Source of the DNA: Desulfosporosinus sp. OT
GTDB lineage: Bacteria > Bacillota > Desulfitobacteriia > Desulfitobacteriales > Desulfitobacteriaceae
Assembly (NCBI RefSeq): GCF_000224515.1
Contig: NZ_AGAF01000008.1
Coordinates: 1-49,414, forward strand
Direction of reading: 5' to 3'
Length of the DNA: 49,414 bases
Of this stretch, positions 8,496-16,893 are shown piece by piece. Within the stretch, counting starts at the first letter, position 1. Every line of letters begins with the position of its first letter. A program made the translations under genes and the position numbers. Under the pieces are notes generated by a model. The model saw only the letters and a list, made by a program, of their open reading frames with translations, was not told the origin of the DNA and searched no databases.

Positions 8496-8547
8496 TACAT
8501 ACTTATCTCGGCAATTGACGGAAGAGATATAAAGGGTGACTAAACCT

Positions 8548-9164
8548 GTGGCGTCTTTATTGGGTGCCCTAAGGTCTAACACCTCAAAACACTACTGGAC
8601 ATAAGTGATGATCAGGAAATTCAACAAGGTATAGAAACAAGAATAATATTCATGATACCAATACCACCAACCAGCAAAGCAATCCCTGCCAAAGCACCGA
8701 AAACCGATGTGATAATGGTAAGGATTGAACTGAACTGCTCCATCATCTGTTCATTGGTCTGAGCCTGATATCCTTTCTTCACCGCATGCCGCATCTCTAG
8801 AATACTAACGCTCTGAACTGTATCAGCTTTTAATTGATCGTCTTTCTTTACACGTAACTCTGTTACTGAACGTACATGGGAAATTGGACTGCGGATGGCT
8901 ATTGGAGCGCAGCGCAGTGACATTCTGATTCAGTTCCTCGTGAAATCGGCTACCATTGCCGCACTGGGGGGTGGTATAGGCAGTTTGTTGGGTATTGGTA
9001 TAGGAGCAGTTATTTCTTGGATATTGAAAATGCCCATCGTTATATCATTTGGAACGATTCTGTTTGCCTTTTGTTTTTCTTCGGGTATTGGTATTATATT
9101 TGGTCTTTACCCGGCCAACCGAGCCGCTAAACTCGATCCCATCGATGCCCTGCGCTACGAATAA
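8548..9164. pseudogene. scrambled MacB-type ABC permease (deleted and internally inverted)
   Basis: Three pieces of one permease family lie side by side. At 8551-8600 on the plus strand LLGALRSNTSKHYW resembles the first residues of MacB-type permeases (L-x-A-L-R-x-N). At 8877-8633 on the minus strand a frame carries the pre-TM2 region and TM2 (FSSILTIITSVFGALAGIAL, then GGIGIMNIILVS). At 8879-9164 on the plus strand the next conserved residues EIGLRMAIGAQRSDI follow, with TM3, TM4 and the terminal ANRAAKLDPIDALRYE. The middle piece is therefore inverted between its natural neighbours, and most of the periplasmic domain is gone. The gene cannot function. Confidence 0.8.
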
Positions 9165-9177
9165 TAATATCAATTGC

Positions 9178-9410
9178 TTGAATAATACATCCTAATGATG
9201 ATCCAAGCATGAGCCCCTTCTTAAGAGTATGCTTTCTGCCAGTTTTTACGATACATAAAGAAAAGTTGTAGCTCCGGTAAAACTTATCATAAGACTTAAT
9301 ATTTGTCCTAATATTGCTTCCTTCAAGAGAAGTAGCCGCCCTTTTTAAACCAACAAAAATTCCTAATGAGCTTTCACGATACGATCGTTTGGATATTTTT
9401 TTGTCATCAA
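9178..9410 (-). pseudogene. possible decayed membrane-protein fragment
   Basis: On the minus strand one frame reads LLLKEAILGQILSLMISFTG and continues hydrophobically before a stop, while the adjacent frame stays open for about 70 codons. This looks like part of a frameshifted membrane protein, but I cannot name the family. Nothing else is recognisable between the MacB remnant and the hairpin at 9434. Confidence 0.25.
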
Positions 9411-9433
9411 AGGAGCTTGGAGGTTTTTCCTTA

Positions 9434-9490
9434 AAACAAGTATGGGAGTCTAAATCAGTTAAATACTGATATAGACCCCCATACTTGTTT
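9434..9490. terminator. long 26-bp hairpin, probable bidirectional terminator
   Basis: A 26-base arm starting AAACAAGTATGGGAGTCT is repeated inverted with only two mismatches around a five-base loop (TAAAT). It sits 28 bases beyond the stop of the leftward coiled-coil gene. It is longer than most terminators and could also be a small mobile hairpin element. Confidence 0.5.
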
Positions 9491-9517
9491 AGAAAGCTGT
9501 ATTAGATAATTTCTCGC

Positions 9518-9805
9518 TTACTTGAACCGAGAAATTGCCTTCTCGATTGAATCTTTCAGCTCATTCCACGATTTTTCGGTTCCCTCTTTTACATCTTCCC
9601 AGCTGTGTTCACTGTTTTCTTTGAGCTGTTCGTATTTAACCATGAACTCATCTCTTTTTCTTTCCAGGTTATCCATTTGATTAAGGTACTCTAATTTCAA
9701 ATCTGCCTTGGCTAAAGCAATCTCAGCTTTCATCTGACCTAATTTGGCATTATATTGTTTTAGGTTAGCCTCAATCTTGTCCATATAGACTTTGCGTTTT
9801 TCCAC
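9518..9805 (-). CDS. coiled-coil stress-type protein (sll1863-like)
   Basis: A 95-residue, highly charged protein that is almost entirely predicted coiled coil (heptad-rich KIEANLKQYNAKLGQMKAEI and later KRDEFMVKYEQLKENSEHSW). This matches the small coiled-coil sll1863 stress-response type in size and pattern. A longer frame opens at 9838, but the GTG at 9805 follows AAAGGGAGG at a good distance and is preferred. No signal peptide. Confidence 0.6.
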   Translation of the reverse strand: MEKRKVYMDKIEANLKQYNAKLGQMKAEIALAKADLKLEYLNQMDNLERKRDEFMVKYEQLKENSEHSWEDVKEGTEKSWNELKDSIEKAISRFK

Positions 9806-10204
9806 TTTAATTCCTCCCTTTCTATTTATCCAAATCAAGGGTCATTACGCAATATCCCACTACCAAATCTCGCAATATGTTTTACCTACTAAAAATCATA
9901 CCATTTCTAGCATACTTCAACAAGACATACCTTTGTTGATCCTAATAATTATTTAGCTGTGTTAGAAACTAAGTGAACTCTTACAGAGCTCTCCTGCCGA
10001 AGTGGTTGGAGGGCTTTGTTTATGAGTAATTCACAACTTGAAGGCGATCTTTGTGAACGAGTTCACTGGCGGACCTTTATTGTTAAGAAATTCTTAATAA
10101 ATATGACCATATAGCTGTAAGATTTGGTTGATATTATAGCCTGGAAAGAAAACGTAAAGGGTGTGATATAATTTGTTCTACTTAATAAATGGGAGGGATA
10201 CGTC

Positions 10205-10891
10205 ATAAAGATACTAGTCTGCGATGACGATCAAGAAATATTAGAAGCTATAAAGATCTATTTAACAAATGAAGGCTATGATGTATTTAAAGCTTCCAAT
10301 GGATTAGAAGCCTTGCAAATAGTCGATGAAAATGACATTCAGCTTATTATTATGGATGTTATGATGCCGCAAATGGATGGCTTAAAAGCCACTATCAAGA
10401 TTCGAGAAGATAAAAATATTCCGGTTATCATGCTGTCAGCCAAATCAGAGGATACTGATAAAATAATGGGATTAAATATGGGCGCTGATGACTATATAAC
10501 CAAGCCTTTTAACCCTCTGGAATTAATCGCCAGGGTAAAGTCCCAGCTGAGAAGATATACCAGCCTAGGTAGTCAAGAAACCAAAAGCTATGTCTATAAA
10601 AGCGGCGGACTAGTCATAGATGATGAGAGTAAGCAAGTAATTGTTGATGGCGAGGAAGTGAAACTTACTCCGGTACAATATAAAATATTAAAGCTCTTGA
10701 CAGCTAACGCGAGCAAGGTATTTTCAATCGATGAGATATATGAACGAGTATGGAAAGAAACTGCCTTTAGTGCGGAAAATACGGTAGCAGTCCATATCAG
10801 AAGGATACGAGAAAAGATTGAAATAAACCCGAAGGATCCGAAATACTTGAAGGTGGTATGGGGAATTGGATATAAAGTGGAAAAGATATAG
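10205..10891 (+). CDS. OmpR-family response regulator (ATA start)
   Basis: A 228-residue two-component regulator. The receiver has the acidic pair CDDD (residues 7-9), the phospho-acceptor Asp in IIMDVMMPQMDG, Ser/Thr in MLSAKSED and the Lys in ITKPFNP; the C-terminal winged helix has KLTPVQYKILKLL and NTVAVHIRRIREKIE. The expected N-terminus M-K-I-L-V-C-D-D-D begins here with ATA (10205-10207), seven bases after GGGAGGG. No ATG, GTG or TTG exists in frame upstream; the first TTG (10313) would remove the acidic pair. It overlaps the kinase gene by 26 bases. A possible -10 TATAAT lies at 10167-10172. Confidence 0.8.
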   Translation: MKILVCDDDQEILEAIKIYLTNEGYDVFKASNGLEALQIVDENDIQLIIMDVMMPQMDGLKATIKIREDKNIPVIMLSAKSEDTDKIMGLNMGADDYITKPFNPLELIARVKSQLRRYTSLGSQETKSYVYKSGGLVIDDESKQVIVDGEEVKLTPVQYKILKLLTANASKVFSIDEIYERVWKETAFSAENTVAVHIRRIREKIEINPKDPKYLKVVWGIGYKVEKI

Positions 10892-12926
10892 CTATTCACT
10901 GACGGCAAAGTTAGTCGCTTTTGTCATTGCAATAGTATGCATCACTAGTGCTATAACCATATTTATAAATGTTGTGGGCTTGCACAATAGTGATTTCGGA
11001 ATTGCTTTTGAAGACAGCTATTTTCTGGGTAAAGATTATATGACTGACAGCAGTGATGTGATTCAGAGTTTAAAAGCGATAACCGAGAAATATAAAAGCG
11101 AGGAAAATATCCTGAACGGCGGATCAATCAATGCAGATGTTTTGGAAAGTCAAGAACAAGAATTATATTATAGAGATTTTGAGTATAGTTCAAAGAGCTA
11201 TAATCCAAATTTAACCACTGAAGAGAATTATAAGGTGTTCAAGGAAGTTTATGCTGATAAGATTTCCAAAGTAAAGGATCAATTAATTCAGGAGGACCTC
11301 CGCGAATATAGAGAATCCTTACAAAGATTAGCTGAATATAAAGGTCTCGTCTATTATGCTAAAAGTGGTACCAATGAAATTTCTAAAACGCCTAATAAAG
11401 CTAAAGACTATTTTAAATCATTTCCGTCCTATATGATATCGGATAGCTCTGAACAGAAGGTGTTTCCAGAAGAAGTTAAAGACAATTTTCATGCGAACGA
11501 CCTCAATCAATTAGGACCACAGGACGTTATGTATGTGGCCTTTACAGATGAGTTTTTAAACCCCAGAATTGCAACATGGAATGCCAACAAGTTATTGGTT
11601 AGAAACTATTTATATCAAATGGCAGGTTTTACTTTAGCACTAGCAGTAGCTTTTATATATATATTATTAGTTATAGGCAGAAAACCAGAGGAGCAGCAAG
11701 GTGTCCCTTTAAACTCTATTGATAGGATCTATAATGATATCAAGATCGTGATTGGCATTGTACTTATCACAATATGGCTTGGGACTATAATTAAATTGGA
11801 CCGTGCTAGGATCTATGAACTTATATTTCCGATTACTCTGTTGACAGCTACCTCGGTACTTACACTGGTTCTATCTATTGTCAAGCATTTAAAATACAGA
11901 ACCCTGATAAAACATTCCTTAGTCTATAGCATCTTCAACAAACTTTTTGATTTTGTCAAAGAAATCTATAATAGCGGTAGTGTAGCTGTAAAAGTGGTTT
12001 TATTAGCACTAGGCTATCCTGTAATAGTCGCTTTAACTTTCTTCATGTTCCCCATAACTTTAGGCGCAGCGGCATGGCTAGCGCTCAAGAAAGTGAAGGA
12101 CTTAAATGCCATAAAAGCAGGTGTCAAGCAAGTAAAAGAAGGGGATACCCACTTCACAATAAATGTTTCTGGGGATGGAGAATTTGCCAGACTGGCTGCT
12201 GATATAAACTCTATAACTGAAGGTTTGAATAAAGCCGTTGACAATGAGATCAAAAGTGAACGTTTAAAGAGTGAATTAATTACGAATGTATCGCACGATA
12301 TTAGGACGCCCCTAACCTCCATTATTACCTACGTTGATTTATTGAAATATGAAAAAGACCAGACCAAGGCCTCAGAATATATAGAAATAATCGAACAGAA
12401 ATCTCAACGGTTAAAAGTACTCACCGAGGATTTATTTGAAGCAACTAAGGCTGCTAGCGGCAACATTCCTGTGAACTTTGAAACGATTGATTTGGTATCG
12501 TTAATCACTCAGGGCTTGGGCGAATTTGATGATAAGATCCAAGCATGTGCTTTAGATTTTAAAATTAGCTCTCGCGAAAAAGAGTTTATTTACGCAGACG
12601 GGAAATTATTATGGAGAGCTATTGAGAATCTGTTATTAAACATCTTTAAATATGCCCTGGCAGGTTCAAGGGTATATATCAATATTATTGATTCAGGATC
12701 TGTGGTAATTCTGACGATTAAAAACATCTCTGCCTATGAACTAAATATATCTGCTGACGAGCTCATGGAACGTTTTAAGAGAGGAGATGAATCGCGCAGC
12801 AGTCAGGGCAGCGGTTTAGGTTTATCCATTGCCAAGAGTCTCATAGAAATTCAGAAAGGATGTTTTAATATTGAAATAGATGGGGATTTATTCAAGGCGA
12901 TAATCCAGATGAACAAAGCAGAGTAG
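10866..12926 (+). CDS. membrane sensor histidine kinase
   Basis: A 686-residue kinase. It has one N-terminal membrane helix (about residues 12-35), a long extracytoplasmic region to about 245, then four further membrane segments, a HAMP-like linker, the H-box NVSHDIRTPLTSIITYVDLL, the N-box NLLLNIFKYA and the G-box GSGLGLSIAKS. The multi-helix transmembrane half between sensor and HAMP is longer than in classical kinases but is seen in clostridial relatives. The TTG start lies inside the response-regulator gene; no ATG or GTG is available before the first helix. It should phosphorylate the upstream regulator. Signal unknown. Confidence 0.85.
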   Translation: MDIKWKRYSYSLTAKLVAFVIAIVCITSAITIFINVVGLHNSDFGIAFEDSYFLGKDYMTDSSDVIQSLKAITEKYKSEENILNGGSINADVLESQEQELYYRDFEYSSKSYNPNLTTEENYKVFKEVYADKISKVKDQLIQEDLREYRESLQRLAEYKGLVYYAKSGTNEISKTPNKAKDYFKSFPSYMISDSSEQKVFPEEVKDNFHANDLNQLGPQDVMYVAFTDEFLNPRIATWNANKLLVRNYLYQMAGFTLALAVAFIYILLVIGRKPEEQQGVPLNSIDRIYNDIKIVIGIVLITIWLGTIIKLDRARIYELIFPITLLTATSVLTLVLSIVKHLKYRTLIKHSLVYSIFNKLFDFVKEIYNSGSVAVKVVLLALGYPVIVALTFFMFPITLGAAAWLALKKVKDLNAIKAGVKQVKEGDTHFTINVSGDGEFARLAADINSITEGLNKAVDNEIKSERLKSELITNVSHDIRTPLTSIITYVDLLKYEKDQTKASEYIEIIEQKSQRLKVLTEDLFEATKAASGNIPVNFETIDLVSLITQGLGEFDDKIQACALDFKISSREKEFIYADGKLLWRAIENLLLNIFKYALAGSRVYINIIDSGSVVILTIKNISAYELNISADELMERFKRGDESRSSQGSGLGLSIAKSLIEIQKGCFNIEIDGDLFKAIIQMNKAE

Positions 12927-12957
12927 TAAATTGCTAGAGGAGAATAGCAATTTACTA
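12924..12957 (+). terminator. hairpin starting at the kinase stop codon
   Basis: A perfect 13-bp stem (TAGTAAATTGCTA with TAGCAATTTACTA) includes the TAG stop in its 5' arm and has an eight-base loop GAGGAGAA. There is no T-tract, so it may be an mRNA 3'-end stabiliser rather than a terminator. Confidence 0.5.
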
Positions 12958-12985
12958 GATCTGAGAAGCCACATGCTTCGCTAGA

Positions 12986-13026
12986 AATAGACATTTAGAA
13001 GATATTCTAAATGTCTATTGTCTTTT
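12986..13026 (+). terminator. 15-bp hairpin plus T-run before sdpR; resembles the sdpR operator
   Basis: AATAGACATTTAGAA pairs perfectly with TTCTAAATGTCTATT around GATA and is followed by TCTTTTT. It fits an intrinsic terminator for the two-component operon. Its core CATTTAGAAGAT is the same as that of the operator at 13047, so it may double as a second SdpR-like binding site. Confidence 0.65.
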
Positions 13027-13072
13027 TGCCTCAGATGTACTACAATTTCATTTAGAAGATCATCTAAATGAA
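13018..13072 (+). promoter_or_regulatory. sdpRI promoter with overlapping ArsR-type operator
   Basis: TTGTCT (13018) and TACAAT (13041) are separated by 17 bases. Immediately downstream of the -10 lies an inverted repeat, TTCATTTAGA (13047) and TCTAAATGAA (13063), covering the likely transcription start. A repressor bound there would block initiation, which fits autoregulation by the adjacent ArsR-family gene. Confidence 0.65.
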
Positions 13073-13084
13073 AGGAGGGGGAGC

Positions 13085-13363
13085 ATGGGGTTTCATGAAT
13101 CACTCAAAGCGATGTCAGACAAAACTCGAAGAGAAATCCTTAATCTGCTCAAAAATGGTGATATGACTGCGGGAGATATTGCCGCCAGCTTTTCTATGAC
13201 TCAAGCGACGGTATCCCACCACCTTTCCGTTTTAAAAGATGGTGGACTTGTATCGGATCGACGAGAGGGTAAGTACATTTTCTATGAGCTGAATACATCA
13301 GTGATTGAGGAAATTATGGCCTGGTTAATTGATTTGAGAGGGGTTGATCAAAATGAAAAATGA
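13085..13363 (+). CDS. sdpR: ArsR-family autorepressor, SdpR-like
   Basis: A 92-residue winged-helix protein. It starts MGFHESLKAMSDKTRREILNL, the conserved opening of the SdpR/BigR-like branch, with the recognition region SMTQATVSHHLSVLKDGGLV and the wing REGKYIFYELN. There are no ArsR-type metal-binding cysteines. AAAGGAGGGG precedes the ATG. It overlaps sdpI by 11 bases, the standard SdpR-SdpI arrangement, in which SdpR represses its own operon and the membrane protein senses and sequesters it. Confidence 0.9.
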   Translation: MGFHESLKAMSDKTRREILNLLKNGDMTAGDIAASFSMTQATVSHHLSVLKDGGLVSDRREGKYIFYELNTSVIEEIMAWLIDLRGVDQNEK

Positions 13364-14006
13364 AAAGATGCTGTTGAGATTAATGTGGGCAATTGCCATG
13401 CTTCCGGTGATTGTTACGGTTTTTGTGTTTGATAGGCTACCAGAGCAAATACCAATGCACTGGAATATATATGGTCAGGTTAATGCTTGGCACCCCAAAT
13501 TTCCATGGATTTTTTTGATGCCGGTAATTGGAATTTTAATCACTATCATGGCAACTGTTTTGCCCAGAATTGATCCCAAAAAAGAAAACTATGAACGATT
13601 TAAACCACAATACTTTATCATAAGACTAATTTTAGTTGTGTTTTTTGCAATCATGCATATGGTGATTATCTCGATAAGTTTGGGAGCTACTTTTATCAAA
13701 GTGGATACAATCATTAAATTAATGGTAGGTATTCTTTTTATCGTTCTCGGAAACTTGATGCCGAAATTTAAACAGAACTATTTTGTAGGTATTAAAACCC
13801 CCTGGACTCTTGCCAATGAGGTAGTATGGGCAAAGTCTCACCGCCATGGTGGATTCGTATGGTTTATTACGGGTTTTGTGCTGAGTGTTCTGGCATTTCT
13901 GCCGGGCAAAGGAAGTGCAATTGCCTATTTTGTTTTAATACTCCTTGCTTCAATCGAGCCTATTTTATATTCTTGGATTCAGTTTAGGAAACAAAAATTG
14001 GGATGA
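13353..14006 (+). CDS. sdpI: SdpI-like immunity/signal-transduction membrane protein (DUF1648 + SdpI)
   Basis: A 217-residue membrane protein with about six helices. The N-terminal DUF1648 segment has FDRLPEQIPMHWNIYGQVN, and the C-terminal SdpI segment has GNLMPKFKQNYFVGIKTPWTL and WAKSHRHGG. The ATG at 13353 follows GAGAGGGG and is preferred over an upstream TTG. In Bacillus SdpI confers immunity to the SdpC toxin; no SdpC-like gene is present here, so the orphan pair may sense another envelope-active agent. Confidence 0.85.
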   Translation: MKNEKMLLRLMWAIAMLPVIVTVFVFDRLPEQIPMHWNIYGQVNAWHPKFPWIFLMPVIGILITIMATVLPRIDPKKENYERFKPQYFIIRLILVVFFAIMHMVIISISLGATFIKVDTIIKLMVGILFIVLGNLMPKFKQNYFVGIKTPWTLANEVVWAKSHRHGGFVWFITGFVLSVLAFLPGKGSAIAYFVLILLASIEPILYSWIQFRKQKLG

Positions 14007-14152
14007 AATTCCCCAACTTGACTACAACCGCGGCTGGAAGCGTGACCTGAAAAGACAACGTTTTTATGTATGTCGATTTGGAGGTATTTAACAACTTATG
14101 GAGAACTCTTAAGAAATTGACTGAATATTAATTCTAAAGGAGTGACAATGTA

Positions 14153-14491
14153 ATGGTTAAAATAACAGAACTTGCAGCCCAAAAAGTTAAAGAAATACAA
14201 AAAGTTAAGAACAAAGAAAACGCATTTCTTCGGATTTATCTTGTGAGTGAAGGCTGTGGTATTCCGAATTTCGGCTTGACTCTTGAGGAATCTAAAACTG
14301 ATGACGATATTGTTGATGAAGAATATGGCATTTCTATACTCACAGATATAGAACTGGCTGCTACTTTAGAGGGCACCATTGTTGACTATATCGAATGCAA
14401 GACCGGCGGAGGTTTTGAAATACGCAAGCCAAAGATGGACCATGCCGAAGGTTGTGGTGGAACTTGCGGAAGTTGCAGTGGTAGTTGCTAA
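14153..14491 (+). CDS. HesB/IscA-like protein with Cys-rich tail
   Basis: A 112-residue protein of the IscA/HesB scaffold type. The N-terminus ITELAAQKVKEIQ is typical, followed by YLVSEGCGIPNFGLTLEES, where one cysteine is kept. The C-terminus (residues about 100-112) has six glycine-flanked cysteines or nearly so: EGCGGTCGSCSGSC. Related clostridial HesB-like proteins can contain selenocysteine; here the codons are ordinary TGT/TGC. It probably binds an iron-sulfur cluster or metal. AAAGGAG lies upstream; an overlapping ATG-TAA six bases before the start could weaken initiation. Confidence 0.75.
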   Translation: MVKITELAAQKVKEIQKVKNKENAFLRIYLVSEGCGIPNFGLTLEESKTDDDIVDEEYGISILTDIELAATLEGTIVDYIECKTGGGFEIRKPKMDHAEGCGGTCGSCSGSC

Positions 14492-14607
14492 TATGATAGG
14501 AGAGAACATTGCCACAACAAATGCCCTGCAAGACAAAATGAGCAGACAGACTTGACCTGAATGAAATTAACTAATGATGGGGCATTTATAAGATGGACTT
14601 GAAATGT

Positions 14608-14648
14608 CAGATCGTTTCTTTTGAACGGTCTGGTATTTTTTTCTTTTT
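14608..14648 (+). terminator. rho-independent terminator
   Basis: CAGATCGTT pairs with AACGGTCTG (one G-U) around a loop, followed by GTATTTTTTTCTTTTT. It is about 120 bases after the HesB-like gene. Confidence 0.75.
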
Positions 14649-14833
14649 ATAGGAATACTTCTGTAATATTGGGAGGAATTGTTGTATAGATGTAGAATTT
14701 TAGTTTAAAAGTTTTCAAATAAAAGAGCATCTCAATTTTTACCGATGATGTGAACTAGACGGCCGAAATGGGTGGTCGTTTTTACGATTATTGATTAACA
14801 TAAAGTGCAAATTTGAAGTTAGAAGGGGGTAGA

Positions 14834-16840
14834 ATGATGCCATTTGGCTACATGGGAAAAATACTTTGGGTAGGCCTAACGACGGGAAGCATACAGGAAG
14901 AGGAAATACAAGATAACCTTTATAAGAAATTTTTGACAGGTTATGGCTTAGGAGCAAAGATAATATTTGACAGACTCCAGCCTGGGGTAGATCCGTTGAA
15001 TCCAGAAAATATATTCGGTATGATGAGCGGCCTCTTAACAGGCTCTGGTGCATTTTTCTCAGGACGCTGGATGATTATGGGGAAAAGTCCGTTAACAAAT
15101 ACTTGGGGCGACGCTAATTGTGGAGGATATTTTGCTCCAGCAATTAAGTCTGCTGGATATGACGGTATATTTTTTGTGGGTAAAAGTAAAAAACCTGTTT
15201 ACTTACTGATCGATGGTGATAAGAAATCGCTCATAGATGCCACCGATTTATGGGGAAAGGATTCCAATGATACGATTGATTGCTTAACAAACAGGTATGG
15301 CGCTCACTTTAAAACAGCTTGCATCGGACCGGGCGGTGAAAAAATGTCAAGGATTTCCGGGGTTGTAACTGATAAAGGAAGGCTGGCGGCAAGAAGCGGA
15401 TTAGGTGCTATAATGGGCTCTAAAAACTTGAAAGCAGTATGCCTTGGTGGTAACAAGAACGTCAATATCTTTGACCAACAGACCATATCAAAATTGGTCG
15501 AGGATTTTGCCCAGCAGTTCTATATCTATAGACATCCATTGAAAGATAAAATCTTAAATGAAGCGACAAATATGCCAATATTATCGGGCGCTATACGGTT
15601 TTTAAGTGAACATGAAATGATGCCATCCATAAGTGGAGAAATAGAAAAATACGCTATGAAGACATGGGGAACATCCGGCACAGTAGCCTATTCTGCCAAC
15701 ACTGGTGATTCGCCGGTTAAAAATTGGAAAGGTGTCGGTTATATCGATTTTCCAGGTAGGTTAACCCAAGAAATTTCCAATGATTCGGTAACTAAATACG
15801 AAACAGACAAGTATGGATGTTACAATTGTCCACTTTGTTGTGGTGGGAAAGTAGCTGTTAAGGAAGGATCCTATCCTATTTCAGAAACTCATAAGCCCGA
15901 GTACGAGACGATTTGTGGTTTTGGGACCATGCTGCTTTGCAATGATATGCCCAGTATAATCAAAATTAATGACCTGTTGAACCGTGCTGGTATTGATACA
16001 ATCAGCTGTGCGGATACTGTTGCTTGGGCTTTTGAAGCCTATGAAAACAAGGTAATCAACTCCACCGATACGGAGGGTTTGGAGTTAACTTGGGGTAATG
16101 AAGAAGCGGTAGTAAAACTGGTAGGAAAAATTGCCAACGGGGAAGGAATTGGAAAATATCTTATGAACGGTGTTAAATTAGCATCCGAACATTTTGGAAA
16201 AGGCTCAGAAGCATATGCTATGCATGTGAGAGGACAAGAATTACCGATGCATGACCCACGCAATCCCGATGGTACGAGTCTAGGGGTTGGATATGAAGCA
16301 GAGCCAACACCAGGTAGACATACTAGTACTCTGGACTGTTGCAGTTTATATAGACAAGCACCGAGTAAGAAGTTAACAGACAAGAACCTTCATCCTATGA
16401 AGAATAAGTGCACGGATGCAGCTCCGGGTGATAGTTTAAGGGATGCCAGCTGCTTTATGGATCTTATCAACGGTTTTGGACTTTGTGCTTTTGCTTTTGA
16501 CGAAGGAGTTACACCACCTATTATTGAATGGGCTAATGCTATGACAGGATGGAACCTAAGTTTTGAAGAATACTTGCACATAGCACGAAGAATAAAAACT
16601 CTTCGCCATTCATTCAATATTCGAGAAGGCCTAAACCCTATGGAATTTAAGATGCCAGATAGGGCAAGGGGCATCCCGCCTTTAGAGAAAGGTCCCAACG
16701 CAAAGATTGAAAATGATTTTGATAAAGGAAAGATAAACTATTTTAACGCCATGGGATATGACTTAAACACTGGCAAACCGCTTGTTGAAACACTTGATAT
16801 GCTGGATTTACCTGAGGTTAAGAAAGCCTTGTACAAGTAA
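14834..16840 (+). CDS. aor: tungsten-containing aldehyde:ferredoxin oxidoreductase family enzyme
   Basis: A 668-residue enzyme of the AOR family, which oxidises aldehydes to acids (or the reverse) with a bis-tungstopterin and a 4Fe-4S cluster, using ferredoxin. The N-terminal domain starts YMGKILWVGLTTGS, and SGRWMIMGKSPLTNTWGDAN and ARSGLGAIMGSKNLKA are pterin-binding landmarks. The cluster ligands are C-x2-C-x3-C in GCYNCPLCCGG (about residue 340) plus the late Cys in NGFGLCAF. The length fits the family. Starts at 14834 and 14837 are adjacent ATGs after GAAGGGGG. No MoaD-like or ferredoxin partner follows. The physiological aldehyde is unknown. Confidence 0.9.
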   Translation: MMPFGYMGKILWVGLTTGSIQEEEIQDNLYKKFLTGYGLGAKIIFDRLQPGVDPLNPENIFGMMSGLLTGSGAFFSGRWMIMGKSPLTNTWGDANCGGYFAPAIKSAGYDGIFFVGKSKKPVYLLIDGDKKSLIDATDLWGKDSNDTIDCLTNRYGAHFKTACIGPGGEKMSRISGVVTDKGRLAARSGLGAIMGSKNLKAVCLGGNKNVNIFDQQTISKLVEDFAQQFYIYRHPLKDKILNEATNMPILSGAIRFLSEHEMMPSISGEIEKYAMKTWGTSGTVAYSANTGDSPVKNWKGVGYIDFPGRLTQEISNDSVTKYETDKYGCYNCPLCCGGKVAVKEGSYPISETHKPEYETICGFGTMLLCNDMPSIIKINDLLNRAGIDTISCADTVAWAFEAYENKVINSTDTEGLELTWGNEEAVVKLVGKIANGEGIGKYLMNGVKLASEHFGKGSEAYAMHVRGQELPMHDPRNPDGTSLGVGYEAEPTPGRHTSTLDCCSLYRQAPSKKLTDKNLHPMKNKCTDAAPGDSLRDASCFMDLINGFGLCAFAFDEGVTPPIIEWANAMTGWNLSFEEYLHIARRIKTLRHSFNIREGLNPMEFKMPDRARGIPPLEKGPNAKIENDFDKGKINYFNAMGYDLNTGKPLVETLDMLDLPEVKKALYK

Positions 16841-16893
16841 TACATATTTGCCTAGACAGATACTCTATACCAAATTAGTACCTGGAGGTGTGT

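Noticed and set aside
8621-8923. Treating the 100-codon minus-strand frame as a gene of its own
   Set aside because: Its content is an internal MacB-permease segment with neither natural start nor end; it is an inverted piece of a broken gene.
9983-10024. Plus-strand terminator-like hairpin (AGCTCTCC/GGAGGGCT) before the two-component operon
   Set aside because: No plus-strand gene ends upstream, and pairing includes a wobble; it may be a relic but I cannot assign it.
13085-14006. An SdpC-type toxin operon
   Set aside because: Only regulator and immunity-type genes are present; no sdpABC-like genes are found on either side.
14250-14491. Selenocysteine in the HesB-like protein
   Set aside because: All relevant codons are TGT or TGC; no in-frame TGA is present.
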